Assembly (NCBI GenBank): GCA_001824745.1
Contig: MHSZ01000012.1
Span: forward strand, 1 to 5,180
DNA: 5,180 nucleotides
Direction: 5' to 3'
DNA from: Candidatus Terrybacteria bacterium RIFCSPLOWO2_01_FULL_58_14
GTDB lineage: Bacteria; Patescibacteriota; Minisyncoccia; Terrybacterales; 2-01-FULL-58-14
The notes under the pieces are model-generated. The model was not told where the DNA came from. It saw only the letters and a list, made by a program, of their open reading frames with translations, and made no database searches. Positions 1-3,871 of this stretch are shown here, in pieces (position 1 is the stretch's first letter; each line of letters opens with the position of its first letter). Both the position numbers and the translations under genes were made by a program.

Positions 1-451
1 CGCTTCTCTTACAGAGATCGCGGCCGTAGAGTTCCGTGAGGATGGAGAGGATGTAGGTCTCCCAGAATGTCACTTCGGGCCATGTGCCTTCGGTCTCGAT
101 GCGGAGCTCATTCACTCCGTTCGGTCCGGGAACGATATCGGCGAGCACCTCGGGGAGCTGAAGTTCGCGAAAGAACGCGAGAAACTCTTCAGAGAAGAGG
201 CCCGGGAGAATGCGGGCGATGTTCGGATCCTCCCGAAGGTAGTTCAACTCTTCTCCGGTGGACCGCAGCGCGTGAGCGTGATTGATTTCATCGCGAAGCT
301 CTGCGAGCCGGATATGTTCGTGGAGCGCGACTCCCGCCGTGCGGTTCGTAAAGGCCCAGCGTACGCGTACGTCCCGGTAGTGCCGCAGGATGACCTGAGC
401 CATCGTGAGCTTGTAGAAGTCCAGGTCGAGCCGGGACTGGATGATCGGCAT
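1..451 (-). CDS. pncB: Nicotinate phosphoribosyltransferase, N-terminal part (cut by window edge)
   Basis: The cytoplasmic enzyme PncB joins nicotinate to PRPP, with ATP hydrolysis, to make nicotinate mononucleotide (NaMN), the entry step of the Preiss-Handler pathway. The window shows the first 150 residues; the rest lies beyond position 1. The N-terminus carries the family signature LDLDFYKLTMAQ (residues 8-19), followed by HYRDVRVRWAFTNR (24-37). The pattern TWPEVTFWETYILSILTEL (123-141) matches the region of E. coli PncB that reads GPWREVILWEVPLL. The phosphoribosyl-binding region is not visible. The ATG at 451-449 is chosen because AGGAGG lies 8 bases upstream (460-465) and the family N-terminus begins here. 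An in-frame TTG further upstream is possible but less likely. The gene follows nadD in the same direction across a 94-base gap, and its product is the substrate of NadD. Identification is strong; completeness cannot be judged. Confidence 0.93.
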   Translation of the reverse strand, partial: MPIIQSRLDLDFYKLTMAQVILRHYRDVRVRWAFTNRTAGVALHEHIRLAELRDEINHAHALRSTGEELNYLREDPNIARILPGLFSEEFLAFFRELQLPEVLADIVPGPNGVNELRIETEGTWPEVTFWETYILSILTELYGRDLCKRS

Positions 452-459
452 GTCCGTTT

Positions 460-465
460 CCTCCT
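460..465 (-). promoter_or_regulatory. Ribosome binding site of pncB
   Basis: The minus strand reads AGGAGG here, 8 bases before the ATG at 451. This fixes the pncB start and is the strongest Shine-Dalgarno match among the minus-strand genes. It sits 4 bases downstream of a long inverted repeat (470-508) in the leader. Confidence 0.8.
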
Positions 466-469
466 CTGC

Positions 470-508
470 CAATTCCGCCTGCGAGCAATGCGAGCAGCTG
501 CGGAATTG
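470..508 (-). repeat. Inverted repeat (hairpin) in the pncB leader
   Basis: Perfect 9-base arms CAATTCCGC (470-478) and GCGGAATTG (500-508) enclose a further 4-bp stem, CTGC (479-482) with GCAG (494-497), leaving a two-base bulge at 498-499. In the transcript this forms a stable bulged stem-loop ending 4 bases before the pncB Shine-Dalgarno. The loop side also holds two direct copies of TGCGAGCA (480-487 and 489-496). No T-rich tail follows on the minus strand, so it is not an intrinsic terminator. It could be an operator, a translational control element or an RNA processing and stability site between nadD and pncB. The structure is seen directly; any regulatory role is inferred. Confidence 0.6.
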
Positions 509-512
509 CGCA

Positions 513-529
513 CCCCGCTCGTAGCGGGG
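513..529. repeat. GC-rich stem-loop, dispersed copy
   Basis: CCCCGCT (513-519) and AGCGGGG (523-529) form a 7-bp stem with a 3-base loop. It lies 16 bases past the nadD stop, where a terminator might be expected. However, on the minus strand the next bases are TGCGCAATTCC, with no U-tract. The T-rich side (CTACTTTATTA, 530-540) faces the plus strand, where no gene precedes it. Efficient termination between nadD and pncB is therefore not supported. The central 15 bases recur, reverse-complemented, at 3458-3472. Confidence 0.55.
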
Positions 530-545
530 CTACTTTATTATCGGC

Positions 546-1148
546 TCAACGATAGAGCCCACGTTTTGCAATGAACTCAATAACCGGCAGCGGCGTTAAG
601 CCGCTCACTGATCGTCCCTCCTTCAGGCGTCTGCGAAGTTCGGTACTCGAGATATCCATCCACGGGTTGGCGCCGGGATCAAGGATCGTCGCGCGGCATC
701 CTTTAGGAATATTCCCAGGGCGTCCGTCTCGGACGAGCACGGCGAAATCCACGAGCGCGAACAGGTCTTTTGCTCGGTGCCAGAAATCGAGTACGCGTGC
801 CTGATCGGGCCCCACGGAAACGGTGAAGGTGGCGTCGGGATATTTCTCTTTGAGGAACTCGATCTCGTCAACGGTGAAAGGGAGGGTGTCGGGGCGTTCG
901 ACAAGGTGAGAGCGTATCTTCACCGGCTCTTCCGTAAAGAAAAGCGAGCGAATGAAGCGTTCCGTCATCTCGAGCCGTTCTTTCGGGTTCGCGACGGACT
1001 GTTTGTCGCGTCGAAAGCCGGAAGGCACGACCCAGATTTCGTCAAAGAGGCCGCTGTCGAGGAGCTGTCGGATTGCGATGCCGTGGCCCAGATGCGGCGG
1101 ATCGAACGCACCGCCGAAAAGACCAATGCGCAATGCTCGGGGCGGCAT
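546..1148 (-). CDS. nadD: Nicotinate-nucleotide adenylyltransferase
   Basis: NadD transfers AMP from ATP to NaMN, giving nicotinate adenine dinucleotide, the penultimate step to NAD. The predicted protein has 200 residues, usual for the family. It is a nucleotidyltransferase of the HIGH superfamily. GGAFDPPHLGH (residues 12-22) is the phosphate-binding motif, and ISSTELRRRL (166-175) is the C-terminal ISSTxxR motif. GPDQARVLDFWHRAKDLF (113-130) corresponds to the GxDxxxxxxxW segment of NadD. The usual SYTxDTL motif is altered to PFTVDEI (90-96), a modest divergence. The ATG at 1148 is chosen because the motif normally starts within about ten residues of the N-terminus and TAAGG (AAGG at 1157-1160) lies 8 bases upstream. 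A longer reading frame to 1214 would have to be translated through a terminator hairpin. A TAAAAT box (1166-1171) might be a -10, but no -35 was found. pncB follows 94 bases downstream. Confidence 0.95.
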   Translation of the reverse strand: MPPRALRIGLFGGAFDPPHLGHGIAIRQLLDSGLFDEIWVVPSGFRRDKQSVANPKERLEMTERFIRSLFFTEEPVKIRSHLVERPDTLPFTVDEIEFLKEKYPDATFTVSVGPDQARVLDFWHRAKDLFALVDFAVLVRDGRPGNIPKGCRATILDPGANPWMDISSTELRRRLKEGRSVSGLTPLPVIEFIAKRGLYR

Positions 1149-1172
1149 GGGAAAAACCTTACCACATTTTAT

Positions 1173-1203
1173 TCCAAAAGGAAACCCCGCGCATTGCGCG
1201 GGG
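1173..1203 (-). terminator. Intrinsic terminator after the pncA operon
   Basis: On the minus strand CCCCGCGC and GCGCGGGG (plus-strand 1185-1192 and 1196-1203) form an 8-bp stem with a 3-base loop, followed by TTTCCTTTTGG. It lies 21 bases past the stop of the 140-residue protein gene and 36 bases before the nadD start. It therefore probably closes the pncA operon and makes nadD-pncB a separate or attenuated unit. On the plus strand the bases after the stem are CTCTCGATC, so it works in the minus direction. Confidence 0.75.
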
Positions 1204-1224
1204 CTCTCGATCATAGTTTCTTCC

Positions 1225-1647
1225 TCACGAAGGAAGCTGGGTCATCACTTCGACTTCCTCGCCCGCAAGGAGCAGGCTGTAGTCGCGAAGGGTGAAGCCC
1301 GTGAGCGGTACGGCACGCATTGCATAGGCGCCGAATCTGTACGGCACCACGCGCATGTGCACGCCCTTACGATTGCCATACTTGGCGTAGTCCACCAAAT
1401 ACCACTCGTAAAAGCAGTCGCCGCTCAGCTCATCGCAGAGCAGAATGTCGCCAGGCTTTAGCCGTCCAGCCGCCCAGCAATGCCCCACGCGGTCGCCGAC
1501 GATATGCTGAAACTCGCGAACGGGCTTGCCGCTCCTGTTGAGCTCATGCACCGTCTTCACGTCAAAGCTTTCAAGCGTCAGTAGGTAGAGGGTGCGGGTC
1601 GCTATCGGGTCGTTCCATGCGGCTCGTCCCATCAATCTTCCGCTCAT
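1225..1647 (-). CDS. Hypothetical protein, co-directional with pncA
   Basis: I do not recognise this 140-residue protein. It has no signal peptide and no membrane helix, so it is probably cytoplasmic. Visible elements are an N-terminal half with TLYLLTLESFDV (18-29), then RLKPGDILLCDELSG (62-76), which looks like a beta-hairpin, then DCFYEWYLVDYAKYG (77-91). Three cysteines occur (57, 71, 78), too scattered to call a metal site. The start at 1647 is supported by a GGGGGGAAG stretch about 9 bases upstream that overlaps the pncA stop region. A second Met at residue 6 has no good ribosome site. The gap to pncA is only 16 bases and a terminator follows the gene, so the two are very likely one operon. 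A role linked to nicotinamide salvage is inferred from position only. Codon use and base composition look like those of its neighbours. Confidence 0.8.
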   Translation of the reverse strand: MSGRLMGRAAWNDPIATRTLYLLTLESFDVKTVHELNRSGKPVREFQHIVGDRVGHCWAAGRLKPGDILLCDELSGDCFYEWYLVDYAKYGNRKGVHMRVVPYRFGAYAMRAVPLTGFTLRDYSLLLAGEEVEVMTQLPS

Positions 1648-1663
1648 TGGTTTGTCTTCCCCC

Positions 1664-2257
1664 CTATTCGATGCAGACGACGCCTGAATCGCGCATTTCG
1701 ACGATTGCGGCGGCGGCGGTCTCCGGGGTCACGCCGCGGCAGGCCTTCAGCAGCACGATCGTCCGGAAACCCTGCCTGACCGCGTCCAGAGCCGTTGCCT
1801 TCACGCAGTAGTCGGTCGCGAGGCCGACGATGAAGACGCGCGTGATCTTCATGAGGCGGAGGTAATCGCCCAGATCGCGGCCGCTGTAGTTCACGCCCTC
1901 GAAGCCGGAGTACGCGGCGCGGTTTTTCCCCTTTCGGAATTCCATCCCCACAAAGTCGATGAAGGCATCGGTGATGAGGGCGGGGTGGTACTCCGCACCC
2001 TCGGTCCCCGCCACGCAGTGGATGGGCCAGGAATCTACGAAGTCGGGCGGGTCGCCGAAGTGATCGCCGGGCGCCTCATGCCAGTCGCGCGTCGTGCAGA
2101 CGTGCGGGAACTGGTCCATGAGGTCGACGATCTTGGGTATGATGGACGCAGCGTCGGGAACGGGCAGCGCGCCGCCTTCGCAGAAATCCTTCTGCACATC
2201 GACGACGACGAGCGCGTCGTGTTCCGGGTCGACCACGAAATCGTTTGTTTTCGGCAT
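1664..2257 (-). CDS. pncA: Nicotinamidase (isochorismatase-like hydrolase)
   Basis: PncA deamidates nicotinamide to nicotinate and ammonia in the cytoplasm, feeding PncB. The predicted protein has 197 residues and aligns along its length with E. coli PncA as I recall it. The catalytic triad is visible as Asp20 (VVVDVQKDF), Lys109 (FRKGKN) and Cys151 (GLATDYCVK). The metal ligands are Asp58 and His60 (TRDWH) and His80 (PIHCV). CRGVTPETA (173-181) is the usual post-catalytic segment. These residues separate it from generic isochorismatases. The ATG at 2257 is preferred over an in-frame TTG at 2281. The family N-terminus fits, and AAAGGAA lies upstream, although about 10 bases away. The stop (TAG at 1664-1666) lies within the ribosome-site region of the next gene, suggesting translational coupling. 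It diverges from nadK across 148 bases. Confidence 0.95.
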   Translation of the reverse strand: MPKTNDFVVDPEHDALVVVDVQKDFCEGGALPVPDAASIIPKIVDLMDQFPHVCTTRDWHEAPGDHFGDPPDFVDSWPIHCVAGTEGAEYHPALITDAFIDFVGMEFRKGKNRAAYSGFEGVNYSGRDLGDYLRLMKITRVFIVGLATDYCVKATALDAVRQGFRTIVLLKACRGVTPETAAAAIVEMRDSGVVCIE

Positions 2258-2405
2258 CGGTACGGGATTCCTTTCTCTCAAAATACTGGGGTGAAGATAT
2301 CATACGGTACGCGAGAGAACAAGGAGGCAGATTATTGACAGAGATGGCATGTTCGTCCAGGGTGAGATAGCCGAAAGTTCTTTACGATACGAAAGGAAGG
2401 ATTCC
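2258..2405. promoter_or_regulatory. Divergent intergenic region between pncA and nadK
   Basis: This 148-base gap must hold the start signals for both pncA (minus) and nadK (plus). Face-to-face -10-like boxes occur around a GATATC palindrome (2296-2301): TATCAT on the plus strand (2298-2303) and TATGAT on the minus strand (2299-2304). Neither has a clear -35 at 16-18 bases. An inverted repeat, TTCTCTC (2273-2279) with GAGAGAA (2313-2319), brackets these boxes and could be an operator. A strong Shine-Dalgarno, AAGGAGG, stands at 2321-2327, far from nadK. The true nadK ribosome site is AAGGAAGG (2393-2400). No known NAD-sensing riboswitch pattern was recognised. The repeat and boxes are seen; their roles are inferred. 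Confidence 0.35.
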
Positions 2406-3278
2406 GTGGCAGCTCTCAAGGTTTCCCACGTCGCCATCGTTGTAGACGGAAGCAACGAACGCGCCGTCGATGCGGCTCACGCAGCCCGCGACGCTTTCTC
2501 GGATTCGCCCGTCGCAACGATCGACACCTTTTCGTCTTCGGGGACACGGGGACGGTTTGTGCGCGGCGGCCCAGAGAAGCCCGATCTCATCCTCGTTTTT
2601 GGCGGCGATAGAACGTTGCTGAAGGCCGTGCAGGGCCTTTGGCAGCATCAGGTTCCCTTCATGGGAGTCGCCTATGGGCGCGTCGGTGCGCTGAGTAACG
2701 ATCCCGAAACATTCTCCCTTGCAGCGCTTCGACGAGGCGCTTACCGCGTGCATTCCTTCCCGCTATTGCGCTTTCAAGCCACCGATCTTCGGGATGGGGT
2801 AATCGAGGGCGTTGCGGTCAACGATATTGTGCTCCGCGGGGAGACGCAGATTCCCGGCAGCGCTCATCTGCGCATCTGGGTCAATGGCGAGAGGTTCATT
2901 GACGAACTCATGGGCGACGGTTTCCTCATCGCCACTCCCCTTGGTTCGACGGCGTATAATATCAACGCCGGCGGTCCGGTGCTGGACCCCGCACTTTCGG
3001 TGATCGGCACGACGGTGATCACCGCAGCGGCACCCGGCATGCGCAAGCGCATTGTGCATGCGCCAACAGCGCGTATCGCCGTCGAGGTGTTGCGGTCCGA
3101 AACGCAGCGCGTGAATCTCTCGTTCGATAGCGAAGCGTATGCCGGAGTGAAGAATATCGAAGCGTGGCTAGAACAGAAGGGCGTTCGTCTTGCCTTTCGG
3201 CGGAAAATGGAGCTCCTCCCGCATCTGGAGCGTCTCGAACGCCGCCTCGCCAAAACGCCACAGGCACCATCACCATGA
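2406..3278 (+). CDS. nadK: NAD kinase, divergent
   Basis: NadK phosphorylates NAD to NADP with ATP or polyphosphate. The predicted protein has 290 residues, normal for the family. The N-terminal domain has the nucleotide-binding region LILVFGGDRTLLKA (61-74), then GVAYGRVGAL (87-96), matching the usual GxNxGxLGFL. NDIVLRG (139-145) replaces the usual NE motif. The best hallmark is GDGFLIATPLGSTAYN (170-185) with NAGGPVL (187-193). The signature GGDGT reads GGDRT: Arg69, codon AGA at 2610-2612, one base from GGA. The segment after the GGP motif (ITAAAPGMRKRIV) also departs from the usual P-H-x-L-S pattern. The GTG start at 2406 is chosen for AAGGAAGG 5 bases upstream (2393-2400). An in-frame ATG at 2349 has no ribosome site and would add 19 residues unlike the family. 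The gene diverges from pncA and is followed by a strong terminator. The family call is firm; activity is uncertain because of Arg69. Confidence 0.88.
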   Translation: MAALKVSHVAIVVDGSNERAVDAAHAARDAFSDSPVATIDTFSSSGTRGRFVRGGPEKPDLILVFGGDRTLLKAVQGLWQHQVPFMGVAYGRVGALSNDPETFSLAALRRGAYRVHSFPLLRFQATDLRDGVIEGVAVNDIVLRGETQIPGSAHLRIWVNGERFIDELMGDGFLIATPLGSTAYNINAGGPVLDPALSVIGTTVITAAAPGMRKRIVHAPTARIAVEVLRSETQRVNLSFDSEAYAGVKNIEAWLEQKGVRLAFRRKMELLPHLERLERRLAKTPQAPSP

Positions 3279-3300
3279 CGGCGCCAATCAGAAAAGTACG

Positions 3301-3329
3301 CCCCGCCTTTTGGCGGGGTTCTCTTTTTT
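3301..3329 (+). terminator. Intrinsic terminator of nadK
   Basis: CCCCGCC (3301-3307) and GGCGGGG (3312-3318) form a 7-bp stem with a TTTT loop, followed directly by TTCTCTTTTTT. It lies 22 bases after the nadK TGA. The stem and run of Ts make it the clearest plus-strand terminator in the window. Confidence 0.9.
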
Positions 3330-3330
3330 G

Positions 3331-3426
3331 CCCCTCGACTCTGCTCGGGGCGAGGATAGCTCTCCTGATGCACGGCACATTGCGGGTCGACCAACTTGCA
3401 AAACTCGTGGTGAGCGAAGTCGAACC
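3331..3426. repeat. Inverted pair of a 12-base intergenic word (REP-like)
   Basis: TCGACTCTGCTC (3335-3346) lies between CCCC and GGGG. Its near inverted copy GAGCGAAGTCGA (3412-3423) lies between GGT and ACC. Reverse-complemented, the second reads TCGACTTCGCTC, matching the first at 10 of 12 positions. Each unit is thus a short stem around a conserved core, and the two face each other across 65 bases of unrecognised sequence. This layout resembles a paired REP element (BIME), but no RAYT transposase is in view. The sequence pattern is direct; the mobile-element interpretation is inference. Confidence 0.5.
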
Positions 3427-3455
3427 GCGATCGATTGGGGTGAGCGTATAAGGGA

Positions 3456-3481
3456 ATCCCGCTACGAGCGGGATCCTTTTT
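3456..3481 (+). terminator. Intrinsic terminator, plus direction
   Basis: ATCCCGCT (3456-3463) and AGCGGGAT (3467-3474) form an 8-bp stem with an ACG loop, followed by CCTTTTT. It has the geometry of a Rho-independent terminator, but no protein gene precedes it after the nadK terminator 130 bases upstream. Its inner 15 bases are an exact inverted copy of 514-528. Confidence 0.7.
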
Positions 3482-3525
3482 GTGGCAGCCACTCGGTTGC
3501 CGTTCCGGCATCCTCGCGGGCCACA
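3481..3525. other. Short structured stretch between two terminators
   Basis: TGTGGC (3481-3486) pairs with GCCACA (3520-3525). Inside it TGCCG (3498-3502) and CGGCA (3506-3510) form a 5-bp stem with a TTC loop. The stretch is bounded by a terminator ending at its left edge and another starting 15 bases past its right edge. It may be part of a small transcript or just GC-rich spacer. No promoter was found. Confidence 0.25.
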
Positions 3526-3539
3526 GGGGAATGCAATGA

Positions 3540-3567
3540 AACCCCGCCGTGAGCGGGGTTCTCTATT
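3540..3567. terminator. Stem-loop, probable weak bidirectional terminator
   Basis: AACCCCGC (3540-3547) and GCGGGGTT (3553-3560) form an 8-bp stem with a 5-base loop. The plus side is followed by CTCTATT, the minus side by TCATTGC after the closing TT of the stem. The T-tracts are short on both sides, so termination would be weaker than at 3301-3329. Confidence 0.5.
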
Positions 3568-3603
3568 GCGCAGTCGCTCGCGTCTCACTCGCGAGCGCAA
3601 TAG
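3563..3603. repeat. Perfect 9-bp inverted repeat with alternative pairing register
   Basis: CTATTGCGC (3563-3571) and GCGCAATAG (3595-3603) are perfect inverted arms. A second register pairs CGCTCGCG (3575-3582) with CGCGAGCG (3590-3597), which shares bases with the outer arm, so the two stems compete. The repeat overlaps the tails of both flanking hairpins (3540-3560 and 3606-3650). The function is unknown; it may be an intergenic repeat or a protein-binding palindrome. Confidence 0.45.
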
Positions 3604-3605
3604 GA

Positions 3606-3650
3606 AAGGGCGCTCTTATGCCCCAGTAAAGTAGTGGGCTGAGCGCCCTT
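3606..3650. terminator. Long-looped hairpin with 10-bp arms
   Basis: AAGGGCGCTC (3606-3615) and GAGCGCCCTT (3641-3650) are perfect 10-base arms around a 25-base loop that can itself pair GCCC (3620-3623) with GGGC (3636-3639). On the minus strand the stem ends in CCCTT and is followed by TCCTATT, a poor but possible U-tract. On the plus strand GGTTGCGGTTTT follows. It could end minus-strand transcripts coming from the candidate RNA or from the membrane-protein gene. The structure is certain; the terminator role is moderate. Confidence 0.5.
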
Positions 3651-3784
3651 GGTTGCGGTTTTCCCGCGCTCCCGCCTCATGCGAGCCGCGTTGCGTATTT
3701 TCTATAGCTTACCAGCCGGAGGTTGTGGCCTTTGCAGGCGGGCCGGCCAGTGGGTTGGAGAAAGAGCTTGGTCCTTACGGACAT
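3606..3784 (-). ncRNA. Candidate structured small RNA, unrecognised class
   Basis: On the minus strand this noncoding stretch folds into several compact elements. GTCC-GTAA-GGAC (3782-3771) is a hairpin with a GNRA-type loop. ACTGGCCGG (3751-3743) pairs with CCGGCTGGT (3719-3711) over 9 bp using two G-U wobbles; on the plus strand those positions would be A-C mismatches, favouring a minus-strand RNA. Inside that stem GCCT-GCAA-AGGC (3739-3728) is another GNRA-capped hairpin. A bulged 7-bp stem (3690-3683 with 3671-3665) follows, then the 10-bp hairpin at 3650-3606 as a possible terminator. A promoter-like sequence lies just upstream (3818-3789). The length, about 180 bases, fits several known RNAs, but I see no tmRNA, SRP RNA or RNase P core motif. 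A GC-rich spacer can fold by chance, so this is a hypothesis. A 35-codon frame (3784-3677) overlaps it without a ribosome site. Confidence 0.35.
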
Positions 3785-3788
3785 TTAT

Positions 3789-3818
3789 ATTATCTGCGCG
3801 GCTTACCCACAGCGTCAA
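3789..3818 (-). promoter_or_regulatory. Promoter-like sequence on the minus strand
   Basis: The minus strand reads TTGACG (3818-3813), an 18-base spacer, then GATAAT (3794-3789), each 5 of 6 to the sigma-70-type consensus. Transcription would start near 3782 and run into the candidate structured RNA. One DnaA-box-like 9-mer lies in the spacer (3803-3811) and another 7 bases upstream of the -35 (3826-3834). This is the best-matching -35/-10 pair I found in the window. Confidence 0.4.
3803..3811 (+). promoter_or_regulatory. DnaA-box-like 9-mer, one mismatch
   Basis: TTACCCACA differs from the consensus DnaA box TTATCCACA at one position. It has the same orientation as the perfect box at 3826 and starts 23 bases before it, about two helical turns. 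Confidence 0.35.
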
Positions 3819-3825
3819 TCACACG

Positions 3826-3834
3826 TTATCCACA
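3826..3834 (+). promoter_or_regulatory. DnaA-box consensus 9-mer
   Basis: TTATCCACA is an exact match to the E. coli-type DnaA box. It sits in noncoding DNA next to a perfect 8-bp palindrome (3832-3848), with an AT-rich patch (3781-3794) about 30 bases away. Two boxes are few for a replication origin, and no dnaA or dnaN gene is in view, so regulation of a nearby promoter or chance are alternatives. Confidence 0.45.
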
Positions 3835-3848
3835 AGCCGACGGCTTGT
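3832..3848. repeat. Short palindrome after the membrane-protein gene
   Basis: ACAAGCCG (3832-3839) and CGGCTTGT (3841-3848) are perfect 8-base arms with a one-base centre, 23 bases past the stop of the membrane-protein gene. No T-tract follows on the minus strand (GGATAACG), so it is at best a weak terminator. It shares three bases with the DnaA-box 9-mer. Confidence 0.45.
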
Positions 3849-3871
3849 ATCCCGGCCTAACGCAGGACTTC

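Noticed and set aside
470..529. CRISPR-like repeats (direct TGCGAGCA copies)
   Set aside because: Only two 8-base copies separated by one base; no spacer-repeat periodicity and no cas genes.
777..1295. 172-residue plus-strand frame
   Set aside because: Antisense shadow of nadD; it also crosses the terminator at 1173-1203.
952..1461. 169-residue plus-strand frame
   Set aside because: Antisense to nadD and the 140-residue protein gene, crosses the terminator, and has no recognisable motif.
2335..2340. TTGACA as a -35 box for nadK
   Set aside because: No acceptable -10 hexamer lies 16-18 bases downstream (the position reads CAGGGT).
2258..2405. NAD-sensing riboswitch in the nadK or pncA leader
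   Set aside because: I could not match the region to any NAD riboswitch layout I know; only a loose 7-bp inverted repeat with a 33-base spacer is present.
3268..3276. CACCATCAC-like run near the nadK end, suggesting a His tag or cloning artefact
   Set aside because: In the nadK frame it encodes Pro-Ser-Pro, is only three or four codons long in another frame, and has natural sequence on both sides.
3164..3451. 95-residue plus-strand frame overlapping the nadK end, with an ATG overlapping the nadK stop
   Set aside because: It reads straight through the strong terminator at 3301-3329 and the inverted word pair; the sequence looks like translated repeats.
3677..3784. 35-codon minus-strand frame with many basic residues directly after the promoter-like sequence
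   Set aside because: No Shine-Dalgarno, start preceded immediately by a stop, length within chance for this composition, and overlap with the better supported RNA-fold evidence. Leaderless translation cannot be excluded.
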